Shown here: in pieces, positions 35,288 to 45,174 of the stretch
How positions within the stretch are numbered: position 1 is the first letter of the stretch
Layout: each line of letters opens with the position of its first letter
Source: Strongyloides papillosus
Lineage: Eukaryota; Nematoda; Chromadorea; Rhabditida; Strongyloididae
Direction: 5' to 3'
Length of the DNA stretch: 64,000 nucleotides
NCBI GenBank assembly: GCA_005656395.1
Contig: SRSI01000049.1
Location: 186,001-250,000, forward strand
Translations under genes and position numbers: made by a program
Notes under the pieces: generated by a model
What the model was told of the DNA's origin: nothing
The model's database searches: none
What the model saw: the letters and a program-made list of their open reading frames with translations, nothing else

Positions 35288-36286
35288 ATGAACTCTGATA
35301 ATAAAACTGTTGGACCTTCAGGTACTAATAATACTAATCATGATATATTTCATAAAGTTAATCCTGAATACTATCATTACGTCTACTACAAATTCCTTCT
35401 TATCATCCTTGGTATCTCAATATCGGCTCTCGTTATCTATATCACCAACCACAAAAGAATCTTCTTCATAAAAATAAATACCAAGATCACAGTTTTCGCT
35501 CTCTGCATCTCAAATATAATAACTGTTGCTCTTGCCATACCATACAACATCGTTTACCTTGTTTATTATTTGATTGATAAACCATTAAATATTTAATACG
35601 CCAACATTATTTATAACATCTATACATTTGCTATTAATATTGATGGAATTTGTCCTACGGTTATCACTATTTGGAGGCTTTGTATTATCCTCAGAAAAAC
35701 CCGTTTATCAATAAGGGTATGTCTTGTGATTTATGCTTTTTTGGCGATTCCAATAGGTTTTGCAAAATTTGATGCGTCCTTCCTCAGTGATCATTATGTA
35801 CCTTCATTAGCTTTCACTTTCTTAATTTCTTATTCCTCTATTAACGTTTACTCAATTATGTTTGTTGCTGAAACTATATGTTTATTGATGTGTTTCGTCT
35901 TCAATGTGATAATTATAATTGTAATCAGAGCTAGGAAAAACAAACTTCCAGGACTTGGTGCATTATGGTTAGAAGATCAATTACTAACAGTAAATATTTT
36001 TTTACATACGATTATCAATTTCGTAATATCAATAGGTGGGAAAGGCATTATTTATTTTTCTTCAGGTAATAAGATTTATATTTTATTTCATAAACTTCAA
36101 ATTTCTTTAGAAAAACCTGCTTTTTGTGGATCCTTACTATTTTACCACTTTTGTGTACTTCTTTATGCAACAATATTTCCAATTTTTTTTATGCTGTCCA
36201 TTGACAACATCCGGAAAGAAACGATGAAATACTTTATTGGAAAATATAGAAGAATTTTCAAAAATAACAGAGTAGAAATTCTTTAA
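35288..36286 (+). pseudogene. Serpentine 7TM receptor with one in-frame stop
   Basis: One frame of 333 codons, open except for TAA at 35594-35596. Before the stop: an extracellular N-terminus with NxT sites, helix 1 (FLLIILGISISALVIYI) and helix 2 (TVFALCISNIITVALAIPY). After it: helix 3 with IWRLCIILRKTRLSIRVC at its cytoplasmic end, then four further helices (including MFVAETICLLMCFVFNVIII and YHFCVLLYATIFPIFFMLSI) and a basic tail. Topology and length fit nematode serpentine chemoreceptors. The exact class cannot be told. No GT-AG intron around the stop restores the frame. A recent nonsense mutation, a strain-specific null or a read-through codon are the options. Confidence 0.65.
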
Positions 36287-36576
36287 ATAACCTTTAATTA
36301 ATTATATTCCATCTACCTCATTTATTCTACCTCTATTTTTGTAACATAATATCACCCAATTAACCTTTATCTTGTAAGATTTATTTTGCTAACTTTGTTT
36401 CATAAATAATATAAAAATAAATTACCTTAATAATGTCACTGTAAATGTAGTAAATCTTGATAATAATAAACATAATACATCTTGTTTACAAAGAAGTAAC
36501 AAAAATATCTTTCGTTTTACAGATTATCTCACTTTACAAAAACATGTAATTATACAAAGTTCATAGAAATTTTAAT
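36287..36576. other. Intergenic DNA before the hairpin cluster
   Basis: No frame or repeat recognised. The promoter of the hairpin transcript, if it is polycistronic, could lie here. Confidence 0.3.
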
Positions 36577-36580
36577 ATCT

Positions 36581-36640
36581 CTAGAGATTTTTTTCCAGGA
36601 AGATAATTAAAATTAATTTACCTGAAGTCTCATATGAGTC
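36581..36640 (+). ncRNA. Weak hairpin at cluster edge
   Basis: GAGATTTTTTTCCAGG pairs loosely with CCTGAAGTCTC. It lacks the GCAAATT core, so it may be unrelated. Confidence 0.2.
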
Positions 36641-36676
36641 TCTGCTATTTCATAGATCACAAATGCTTAATGATAA

Positions 36677-36756
36677 AACACTTATAGGTAAATTCGATCC
36701 CAAATAATTCTTAAAATTAAAATATTTGAGAACAGAATATACCAAAAAGGGTTTTA
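36677..36756 (+). ncRNA. microRNA-like hairpin 1
   Basis: The outer stem AAAACACTT pairs with AAGGGTTTT. The inner stem CCCAAATA pairs with TATTTGAG. It is a diverged member without the GTCGC core. Confidence 0.45.
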
Positions 36757-36909
36757 CCATACTTACATTTCTTAAATTTCCAAGAACGTTCGGTGCTTTT
36801 AACTAATTTTAAAATATTATTATAAATTACCTGGTAATAGATACAAGTTCCAACAATAATTGTCCAAGAAAACTTCTTTAAAAATAAAAATTGTGCCCCA
36901 AATTAAAAA

Positions 36910-36992
36910 GAAGCACCTTTTGTAAGGTTATGGTTGCAAATTCAGCCTTCAAAAACGCTAATTTGCTCCACACCTAACTGCAGGAGTTTCAA
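36910..36992 (+). ncRNA. microRNA-like hairpin 2
   Basis: The 5' arm has AAGGTTATGGTTGCAAATT and the 3' arm has AATTTGCTCCACACCTAACT. The outer stem is GAAGCACC with GGAGTTTC. Confidence 0.6.
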
Positions 36993-37052
36993 TTCAAATA
37001 ATCAACAACACAATCTGAAACTCCCCATACTTCTTAACATCATTTATATCAT

Positions 37053-37131
37053 GAAATGTTGGTGATTGGATGAGGTGCAAATTCCAAAACACAAAATTCC
37101 AATTTGCTACCTCTCCAATCACAACAATTTC
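37053..37131 (+). ncRNA. microRNA-like hairpin 3
   Basis: GAAATGTTGGTGATTGGATG pairs with TCCAATCACAACAATTTC almost throughout. The core is GTGCAAATT/AATTTGCTAC. Confidence 0.65.
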
Positions 37132-37214
37132 ACTTCATCTAAATGATAAAATGTATTATAAAGTTACCAATTCTTTTAATCCCTTTTGATAACTATGCAT
37201 AGTGTTTGGCAATC

Positions 37215-37291
37215 GAAACACTCTAAGCTGAGATGAGGTCGCAAATTTGAAGTCTCACTTAATTTGCACCCTACCTAGCCTAGAGAATGTC
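37215..37291 (+). ncRNA. microRNA-like hairpin 4
   Basis: Core AGGTCGCAAATT/AATTTGCACCCT. CTCTAAGCT pairs with AGCCTAGAG. Confidence 0.6.
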
Positions 37292-37317
37292 AATTGAAAA
37301 ATATTCTAACATATCAT

Positions 37318-37400
37318 TGGGGTACTTTAAGCCAAGGATCGGTCGCAAATTGAATTTAATACAAATAAATTTGCGAACACTATTGGCTCAAAGAACCCCA
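37318..37400 (+). ncRNA. microRNA-like hairpin 5
   Basis: The outer stem TGGGGTACTTTAAGCCA pairs with TGGCTCAAAGAACCCCA. Core GGTCGCAAATT/AATTTGCGAAC. Confidence 0.65.
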
Positions 37401-37604
37401 AAAGTATTATCAAATGATATTTCAATTCCCATTACTTGGGACTTGTTCCCCAACCAAGTATATGGTAATTTCAAAAATATTACATCTTTGAAATTAGATT
37501 GATATCTTAAAATATTGTTAACTAAAAAGCGTAAATTGTGATTTAATATAAAATTTACACTTTCCAGTCATCAGTACTTCAACACGAATATAGTGCTTTG
37601 TGAT

Positions 37605-37691
37605 ATGAAGCACTTCTGATCTGAGTAGGTCGCAAATTAAGACTCATAATGGGCTAAATTTGCAAAGTTCATCAGACCAGAAGAGGTTCAT
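37605..37691 (+). ncRNA. microRNA-like hairpin 6
   Basis: ATGAAGCACTTCTGATCTGA pairs with ATCAGACCAGAAGAGGTTCAT-type sequence. Core GGTCGCAAATT/AAATTTGC. Confidence 0.65.
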
Positions 37692-37872
37692 GAATGTGAA
37701 ATTTTTCCATTCTCAGATACTACTAGATTTTAGTGATTCTGAGATAAGGGGAAACATCGACATAGTGAAACTGCAAGAGTACGAGTAAATTCCCAAATCT
37801 AGATACATAGTCGTACTTGAAATATCATTGTCCATTAGAGTCCCATTACACCTGTCATTTCCCTATAGTCAT

Positions 37873-37952
37873 GAAAGAATTTTTGATCTTGGACAGGTCG
37901 CAAATTGCTAAAACTCTAAACTTAATTTGCGTCCGTCTCATGATCGAAAACA
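37873..37952 (+). ncRNA. microRNA-like hairpin 7
   Basis: Core GACAGGTCGCAAATT/AATTTGCGTCCGTC. TTTTTGATC pairs with GATCGAAAA. Confidence 0.6.
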
Positions 37953-37995
37953 CCCCCAATAACAGAAATATTAAAATAATTTTTTGGACCATTCT

Positions 37996-38070
37996 AAAGC
38001 ACTAGTGACGCGGATAAGGTCGTAAATTAAAACTAAATCTTATTTGCAACCGTTCCGGTCACTAGCATTT
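37996..38070 (+). ncRNA. microRNA-like hairpin 8
   Basis: AAAGCACTAGTGACGCGGA pairs with TTCCGGTCACTAGCATTT. The core is GGTCGTAAATT with ATTTGCAACC. Confidence 0.65.
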
Positions 38071-38102
38071 TAAAATTACCAAGACACATATAATAATATT
38101 TC

Positions 38103-38172
38103 AAACACTTGAAGCCAGGTGGTGTCAGCAAATTACGTGTCTTCAGAATTTGCTTCTTAACTGACTACAAAT
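38103..38172 (+). ncRNA. microRNA-like hairpin 9 (weaker)
   Basis: Core TCAGCAAATT/AATTTGCTTC. The outer stem pairs poorly, so this unit may be decaying. Confidence 0.4.
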
Positions 38173-38738
38173 ATCCAAAAGATAATAGAGTACCCATGAA
38201 TGGTAGGTAAGATATTTATAAAATGAATAGTAAAAATTTAAATATTAAATAAAATATCAAAATACTCATTTGTAGTCTTACAACAATAATATGTCAAGAA
38301 TCATAAAATTATCATTTAATTATGGTACCTATATTTACCGACAACTTAAATAACAAGGTGTATAAATAAAGAAGTTTTAAATATTTAATGAAGCACCTAC
38401 AAATAAAATGTCAATTTCATTTTTTAAATGCTTCAAAACGTGATATTTCCAAAAAAACATGTAAAAACCTTTTGCCAATCACAGCTTATTTGAGGTGAAG
38501 GGAACAAAAATTATGTTAAAAAGGAATGTAATAAAAGTTAATTCATGTTAACCTCAATTTAAACTTTAAAAATGTTTCTCTATAAATAAAAAAAAAATTT
38601 CACCAAACAAAACACTTTCTACCTGTATATATTCGAAATTTACCTAACATTGTTATTTATGCAATTCGCACCATACTCCAGACGAAAAAATCATATTAGA
38701 AATTTAAAAAAATACTTCTTACTCATTGTCACAAAATC

Positions 38739-38820
38739 AAAACACTTGTAGTCAGGTATCTGAGTGCAAATTTACTTAAAAATATCAAATTTGCTTCCGT
38801 ATACCGACCATAAGGGTTTC
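38739..38820 (+). ncRNA. microRNA-like hairpin 10
   Basis: AAAACACTTGTAGTCAGGTAT pairs with ATACCGACCATAAGGGTTT. Core GTGCAAATTT/AAATTTGCTTC. Confidence 0.6.
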
Positions 38821-38900
38821 AAATTAAGTGTTAAAGTGTCTTATTATCATCAAGGAAGCATTTTTCGGTCCCAGGAGTTGATGCTGATGAATAAATAATA

Positions 38901-38983
38901 CTTAAACACTTGAGGTTCTGAAATATGTACGCAAATTACATTCAAAATTATAATTTGCGTAAACATCGAACCCGAAGAGTTTC
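38901..38983 (+). ncRNA. microRNA-like hairpin 11
   Basis: Core TGTACGCAAATTA/TAATTTGCGTAAACA is nearly perfect. GAGGTTC pairs with GAACCC. Confidence 0.65.
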
Positions 38984-39081
38984 AGTATTACTATTATCAT
39001 TTCTTGAAGTACAATTTTTGACCATAACAAAATAACAATAATCTTTAAAACCTCCAATACCTCAATATCTCTCATACAAAT

Positions 39082-39160
39082 GAAACACCAGGAGCGGCTT
39101 CCAACTGCAAAATGTGATCTAAAGTCATAATTTGCAGCTAGAATAGGCATTGGAGCTCCA
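39082..39160 (+). ncRNA. microRNA-like hairpin 12 (weaker)
   Basis: AACTGCAAA pairs with TTTGCAGCT. The outer part pairs through GGAG and CTCC with bulges. Confidence 0.45.
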
Positions 39161-39181
39161 AAAACCACCATTACCTTTAAC

Positions 39182-39263
39182 ATGAAACACTCTTGATCAT
39201 GAATAGGTCGCAAATACTATCTAAAAATTTATTTGCAACGTTATCAGACCAAGAGAGCTCCAT
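39182..39263 (+). ncRNA. microRNA-like hairpin 13
   Basis: ATGAAACACTCTTGATC... pairs with ...CAAGAGAGCTCCAT. Core AGGTCGCAAATA/TATTTGCAACG. Confidence 0.6.
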
Positions 39264-39392
39264 AAACAGAACATTATTTACCCAACAAACACCATTACAT
39301 ATTCCCCAAACAATTATCAATACACCTCCAACAAAAAAAGTTTATTTACAAAATCCATCAACCCTGAAATAAAATATTTAACTTATTCAAAT

Positions 39393-39480
39393 ATTGAAAC
39401 ACCCGTGGCCTGGATATAGGTCGCAAATCAAAATCTAAAGTTTAATTTGCAGCCAATCCAGCCACAGATATCTCAATAAT
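39393..39480 (+). ncRNA. microRNA-like hairpin 14
   Basis: GTGGCCTGGAT pairs with ATCCAGCCAC. The core is GGTCGCAAAT with AATTTGCAGCC. ATTGA at the base pairs with TCAAT. Confidence 0.65.
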
Positions 39481-39691
39481 ATTTCCCTGTTTGTTAGGAT
39501 TAAGCACCAATGACTTGTGTGTAAGCATTAAAAATTACTTTTTTTCCTTTTATAGTACTCAAGTATACAGGATGTATTGAAGTTTTGATACTTGAATTGT
39601 ACTTGTGTTTTGACCTTTGAGGTACTATTAATTGAATTATATGCATGATTAAGCTAGAGAGATCATAAATTACTTTCATTGTCCTTAAGGT

Positions 39692-39780
39692 ATTGAGGCA
39701 CATAAGGCTCTGGACATGTTCCCAAATTAAGTTTTCAAAATACTAATTTGATAACTATATCCAACCTTATCTACCTCAAT
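39692..39780 (+). ncRNA. microRNA-like hairpin 15, altered core
   Basis: ATTGAGGCACATAAGG pairs with CCTTATCTACCTCAAT. The core is CCCAAATTA with TAATTTGATA, so the usual GC step of the seed has changed to GA while pairing outside is strong. Confidence 0.55.
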
Positions 39781-39890
39781 AACTTTTATTTTATATTCTT
39801 TACTCAACTAAAAAGCTACTTCCTTTGAGGAAGTAAAATCCACTTCTACATCACCAACCAGAACCAAAATACCATTCGGTGCCAAGGTAC

Positions 39891-39972
39891 TGGAACACCA
39901 TTAGCCTGGATTGGGTCGCAAATTGAAATACACTACCAAATTTGCAGCCAAAAACCGGCCATTGGAATTCCA
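39891..39972 (+). ncRNA. microRNA-like hairpin 16
   Basis: TGGAACACCATTAGCCTGG pairs with CCGGCCATTGGAATTCCA. The 5' arm is nearly the same as that of the unit at 40107, which suggests recent duplication. Confidence 0.65.
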
Positions 39973-40003
39973 ATAAATACTAAAATACTAGTGTTCACGT
40001 CAC

Positions 40004-40083
40004 GAAACACTAGGCGTCTGATAGAGGTCGCAAATCTGAATTCAGAATCAAGTTTACTTCCTTATCAGCCTGCTAGAGTTCCA
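40004..40083 (+). ncRNA. microRNA-like hairpin 17, altered 3' core
   Basis: AACACTAGGC pairs with GCCTGCTAGAGTT. The 5' core GAGGTCGCAAAT faces GTTTACTTCC, where AATTTGC has mutated. Confidence 0.5.
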
Positions 40084-40106
40084 TCAACAAAAGGTGTTCG
40101 GGGTAT

Positions 40107-40192
40107 ATTGAAACACCATTAGCCTGGATTGGGTCGCAAATTAAGGTGGGATACAAAATTTGCGGACAAAAACCAGCCAGTGGAGATTCAAT
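40107..40192 (+). ncRNA. microRNA-like hairpin 18
   Basis: ATTGAAACACCATTAGCCTGG pairs with CCAGCCAGTGGAGATTCAAT (about 20 bp with few mismatches). Near-copy of hairpin 16. Confidence 0.65.
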
Positions 40193-40218
40193 GATTTTTG
40201 TATTGACTTAAAGTGTTA

Positions 40219-40301
40219 TGGAACACTTTTGATCCGGTTTGGTCGCAAATTGGTCTATCGTAGTACTAATTTGCTATCACCACCTGATCAAGAGAACTCC
40301 A
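40219..40301 (+). ncRNA. microRNA-like hairpin 19
   Basis: TGGAACACTTTTGATC pairs with GATCAAGAGAACTCCA. First of four closely similar units. Confidence 0.65.
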
Positions 40302-40337
40302 ATAACAGGGAATGCTAGTTTATTGTCCATAGTGTTT

Positions 40338-40425
40338 ATTGAAGCACTTTTGATCCAGGTTTGGTCGCAAATTGAATCTCAAAACCATTAATTTGCTGCC
40401 ACCACCCGGCCAAAAGAGATTCAAT
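40338..40425 (+). ncRNA. microRNA-like hairpin 20
   Basis: ATTGAAGCACTTTTG pairs with CAAAAGAGATTCAAT. Core GGTCGCAAATTGA/TTAATTTGCTGCC. Confidence 0.7.
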
Positions 40426-40461
40426 ACCATTGGAGGACAATTCACGAATTCACACTACCTT

Positions 40462-40547
40462 TTGAAGCACTTTTGATCTAAGTTTTGTCGCAAATTAAAT
40501 TCCAAGATCATTAATTTGCTACCGGCACCTGACCAAAAGAGCTTCAA
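40462..40547 (+). ncRNA. microRNA-like hairpin 21
   Basis: TTGAAGCACTTTTG pairs with CAAAAGAGCTTCAA. Core TGTCGCAAATTAA/TTAATTTGCTACC. Confidence 0.7.
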
Positions 40548-40586
40548 CAACAGGAAATACTACTTCATTAGTTAAATATTCTTTCA

Positions 40587-40670
40587 TGAAACACTTTTGA
40601 TCTAGGTTTAGTCGCAAATTGAATCTTCATAACATTAATTTGCTACTAGTACCCGACCAAAAGAGATCCA
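40587..40670 (+). ncRNA. microRNA-like hairpin 22
   Basis: TGAAACACTTTTGATC pairs with GACCAAAAGAGATCCA. Core AGTCGCAAATTGA/TTAATTTGCTACT. Confidence 0.65.
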
Positions 40671-40826
40671 ATACCAGGAGATAACAATCAACATACCAAT
40701 ATCACTTCTTAAACAACTATCTCTTCTCTCAAAAATAACCTCTCAGAAGCACAAAACACCTCCCACCAACAATAATCACATATCAAACAACAAAAAAGTG
40801 AAACACAATGAACAGAGGTAGCTTTT

Positions 40827-40909
40827 TGGAACCCCATTGATCGTGGAAACACAAGCAAATTTTATATCCAAACAAAATTTTGCCATGTTCCATTCTCATA
40901 AGAGTTCCA
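40827..40909 (+). ncRNA. microRNA-like hairpin 23 (diverged)
   Basis: TGGAACCCCATTGATCGTGG has only partial pairing with the GAGTTCCA side. The core is AGCAAATTTT with AAATTTTGCC. Confidence 0.45.
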
Positions 40910-41009
40910 ACAAAAAACTCCAACATCCAATATACATCACAATATTGAAGCGTATACTTAACTTACTTTAAATGTTCCATAAATGTTTAAAGTGTTTCAA
41001 TTTAGTATC

Positions 41010-41095
41010 TTGAAACACTTAATGGCCTGGATCCAGTCGCAAATTATAGATATCTCAACTAAATTTGCTCCTAACCCAACCAGTAAGAGTTTCAA
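41010..41095 (+). ncRNA. microRNA-like hairpin 24
   Basis: TTGAAACACTTAATGGCCTGG pairs with CAACCAGTAAGAGTTTCAA. Core AGTCGCAAATTA/TAAATTTGCTCC. Confidence 0.65.
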
Positions 41096-41248
41096 CGTGA
41101 CAGGTATGTTCTTGAGATTCTTTTATAGTAGAGTTTTAGACAAATAAAATATATTTAAAAGAAATATTTATGCAGATCCTTCTATTCACAACCTCCATAA
41201 GCACAATAAGCCATCTCCTCACAAACAAAACAAAAGAAAGCGTCAACC

Positions 41249-41328
41249 GAAGCACTTACGGGCTTTGGATATGGTCGCAAATTACTAGAACAAAAAAATT
41301 TGCTCCACCCTAAGCCGTAAGAGTTTCA
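41249..41328 (+). ncRNA. microRNA-like hairpin 25
   Basis: GAAGCACTTACGGGCTT pairs with AAGCCGTAAGAGTTTC. Core GGTCGCAAATT/AATTTGCTCC. Confidence 0.7.
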
Positions 41329-41371
41329 GAAAGCAGGAGAGAAATATTATATTTCAATAACAATAAACATT

Positions 41372-41460
41372 CCTGAAATACCATGTGCAATGGATGAAGT
41401 TGCAAATCAAAAAATCTATAAAACTTAATTTGCTTCTTACCCACCACCAAGTATCTCAGG
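41372..41460 (+). ncRNA. microRNA-like hairpin 26
   Basis: CCTGAAATACCATG pairs with CCAAGTATCTCAGG. Core AAGTTGCAAATC/TAATTTGCTTC. Confidence 0.6.
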
Positions 41461-41550
41461 AGGTCAAAATTAACTAACCTTAAAATTTGATTATCACTCC
41501 ATTGTATAGATCCATTAGTAGGTAAAACCTTCCCATTGTATTTCAATAAC

Positions 41551-41635
41551 TTGAAATACTTATAGGCTTGGATTCGGTCGCAAATTTAGGACTCCCTGCT
41601 ATATTTGCTCCACCTCCAGCCAACAAGAATTTCAA
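41551..41635 (+). ncRNA. microRNA-like hairpin 27
   Basis: TTGAAATACTTATAGGCTTGG pairs with CCAGCCAACAAGAATTTCAA. Core GGTCGCAAAT/ATATTTGCTCC. Confidence 0.65.
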
Positions 41636-42580
41636 ATTAAATACATATAAACAACAGTAAACTACAACAAGTAAAATAGTTGAATTGAAAAACAAAAGCT
41701 CCCATTATGAAGTCTTTGAGGAGAAAGAAAAAGAATTGTATGTGTACATGAGATTTAAAGGTATATGGAATTTCAAACAAAAGAGCTTGCATTATCATAT
41801 TTGTGTCCCTCCACAATCAAGTACATAAACTATTTTTTTCTATTTATAATTTTGAAAATGTATATATGATCCGGAAAGTGTAAAAATATCAAAAGTACAA
41901 GGAATGTTTATAGATTAGATGAGATGTTAATGATGAGGTATATTAAATTTTGCTCATATCATATTTCTACTAAATCTCCAATAACAATAAATGCTATTTT
42001 TTTAATATCCACAAAAAACATAGCCAAGAATTGCGTAATAATGTTGGTGAATAAATACCAGCATCTTTGGTGGGTGAAAAAATTTAATATGGAAATTGAA
42101 ATATTTTTTAATAAAGATTATCCCTTGCTAAGTAGGATCTTTGGGAGGGAAAAAACAAAATAATACCATTTTGAATTAAAAAATGATAATAAATGACGAA
42201 CTATTAAATGCGTTACTAATATAATATTAAAAAAAGCCAATACTATTAACGGTTTATAAATTACATTGATATTAAATAATATTATTTATAAATATATATA
42301 TAATAAAACTTTTTCTAAAAATAGCGAGATAAAAAAATCCAAATATTTGATGGTAAATTAATAAATTTAAAGTAAACAAAAGAATTTGTGAGTCCCTAAA
42401 AGATACATAAACTTATATCGTTATAATGTAAATCAAATTGATAAAATATATATTAGTACAGTGGGGGATGAATATAAATTTTTATCAATATGTATAATAA
42501 AAAAGTACAATGTAATGTTATAAATATTGATCTTAAACTTATGCATATATACAGTGGTTTTTGCGGTATTATCATTAGAA
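41636..42580. other. Gap between hairpins, no gene supported
   Basis: Contains a short open stretch at 41924-42163 whose composition looks no better than chance. AT-rich. Confidence 0.35.
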
Positions 42581-42663
42581 TGATAACACTTAGTGATGTG
42601 GATACAGTCGCAAATAAACATTCTTAGAGTATATTTGCCACATGACCCAATCCTAAGGGTCAC
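42581..42663 (+). ncRNA. microRNA-like hairpin 28 (distal)
   Basis: GATAACACTTAG on the 5' side pairs with CCTAAGGGTCACC on the 3' side. Core CAGTCGCAAATA/ATATTTGCCACATG. Confidence 0.55.
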
Positions 42664-42759
42664 CATTTCTATAAATATACAAATTCTATTTATACACACT
42701 TTTAATCATCTTAACTTAATTGATAAAGTCAAATATGATAAAAAGTTTTATCAATGTGT

Positions 42760-42856
42760 TTGTTAACAACATTTACGGGTTTTGGATACAGTCGCAAATA
42801 TTAATTTCATTTATATATTTGCCAAACTGATCCCAACCCGTAAATGATATTAAACT
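42760..42856 (+). ncRNA. microRNA-like hairpin 29 (distal)
   Basis: CATTTACGGGTTTTGGATAC pairs with GATCCCAACCCGTAAATG. Core AGTCGCAAATAT/ATATTTGCCAAACT. This is one of the longest stems in the set. Confidence 0.7.
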
Positions 42857-45174
42857 CAATATAGAAAATATATTTTAAAGATAATATTATCCAACAATCA
42901 CATACAAAGATACAACATATTAATTAGACATATATACAAATTTAAAATCACCCATAATAAAATTTTCTAAAATACACTTACAAATAATTACTAATCACCC
43001 TTAATTATTATTGATCTTCTCTACTTCTTCCCCCCTTCTTAAATGCATCTCAAAATATAATATTATAAATATACATACAACTATCCCCTTATCATTATTA
43101 TAATTGAATAGTAAAAGTGATATTGTAAAAAAATTATCCTAACACCTTAATAATATTTTATTTAAATAATCTTAATATTTTAAAATAAACATGAAATAAC
43201 TTGTTTGAATGATAAATTACAACAATAGTCATCAATCATTAAAAAATAATAGAGAGAATTACAATAAATGATTCATATATCTATAATCATTTATAACATT
43301 GATACACTTTCATCAACACCAACTACCTATTATACATTAAATACATTTTAAATATCAATCACTTAATATAAAAAATGTTAGATTCAAATGTGTATACGTA
43401 TCATTAACTATATTTTATAATATAACAACTCTATTTCATTCACCAACAAAAGTATAAAAAGATATATTATAAAAACGTTATGAAAAAGGAAATATATCTA
43501 CATCAAAAAGGGAAAGAGAAAATATAAATATTTTATTTAATATTTATATATCTATAATATTTATAAAGTAGAAGAATGAAAAAAATTTTTTTTTAATTAT
43601 AGAAGACAAATATAGTGGGGAGAAAGGAAAATGGCAAGATAGTGAAGTAAAATACTATTTATATAGTATGATCAACACTTTTTCCTCCTAACATCTCTCT
43701 CTTCTCCATTCATTCATATGTATATTTTTATGTTATATAACAACAGACGTATCATTACTAAAAACTTCCCCTAATCGCGCCTTCTACACCCATATAATTT
43801 TTATATTATATGAAACAATAAAAAAAAGTAGGAGGATTGGTTAATCTTTCGTTAAAATTAACATTAAATAAAAAAAGAAATGATACAGAAATTTTGATAA
43901 TAAAATTATCTTAATAACTATCAATAAAATTCAGTCACAAGGTTTAAATCAAATACACATTATTCATGAATCAAATGTAATTAAAATTCTCCAAACAAAA
44001 AATAATAACATTCCTCCAAATCAAACAACCAAAATATCCATTACCTTCCCTATTAATACATTAAATAAATACCATTACCATACTTATCCCCTAACAATAA
44101 TAAAAATTAAACTTTTAAATAATTATTTATACATTATAAAACATGCAAACACATACAAGTGGCGTGTGTGTGTGTCTCTCTCTCCTGATGTCCATTGAAA
44201 ATATACATACACAAGAACGTGAAATTTCTCATAAAATAAAATATTTAAGGGGAAAATATATTTTACATTTTATGTAAAAATTTTATCACGAGATACCTCT
44301 TTTTTTGTCTCCTACACACACGCCACCACCACCTCCCTCTGTATTTTGAATAATTTTTAATTAAAATCCCTCAAAGATACTACCAGTTTATTAATTATGC
44401 TATTTCATAACTTCTAATTAATTTTATATGACTCTATTTACCCTCTTACCCCCTACATAAATGTACACAATATTTCTATAAAATATTATTAATTGAAAAA
44501 ATAATAATTTTACTATTCATTAAAGATACATATTCATAAAATGTAAATAATAAAAAAAATTTAAGAGACGAATTGAGAGGAAGGAGTAGTGTACTTTTAA
44601 TTATTAGTACAAACAAAATTTGTTATAAGAAATATAATTAAAATTTTTAATATTCTTAACATTCATTTTATTATGATTTATTTTTTGAAGGAGTATCTTT
44701 GGATGGTGGATAAAAATGTGGGGAATAAAGAAGATTTATGTATGATATAGAAATTAGTAATGTTATACATACATTAATCTACCTACAACTTTGATATAAA
44801 TTATTTAAACCAACAACAGCCTTTCTAAGGATAAGAAAATTAAAATGAAAGAAAAAGTATGTGAATGTCAAGATATAATAATTTAACAAGAAGGATATAT
44901 ATACAGATTAGGCGGAACAAGCATAAAATTTATTAGTACATTTTTTTAACTCAAAATCATCCCAAAACAAGGGAATGTAAACTTTTTTTAGCATAAAAAA
45001 ACAATTAATAAAAAACACCATATTTTACTGGCATTTCCTTTTACCATCACCTCCCTAATATCTTGCATAGTACATATCACAAATCTATCAATTGCACTTT
45101 TATTATCACATCTCCCAAAAAAAACATGCATACACCACAAACATATATTCACATACAAAATGTTCCTTTTTTTT
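42857..45174. other. Non-coding AT-rich gap with microsatellites
   Basis: No frame or RNA gene recognised. A GT/CT microsatellite lies at about 44165-44184. It could be the intervening part of a long primary transcript that reaches the last hairpin. Confidence 0.4.

Noticed and set aside
37774..37820. Additional family hairpin
   Set aside because: A CAAG...CTTG stem exists but there is no GCAAATT/AATTTGC core and the stem is short.
36577..41635. Cluster of MITE insertions
   Set aside because: All units share one orientation, lack target-site duplications that I can see, and their stems covary. Random insertion would mix orientations. Not fully excluded without a genome-wide copy count.
41924..42163. 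Short plus-strand frame between hairpins
   Set aside because: Composition no different from flanks and no recognisable motif.
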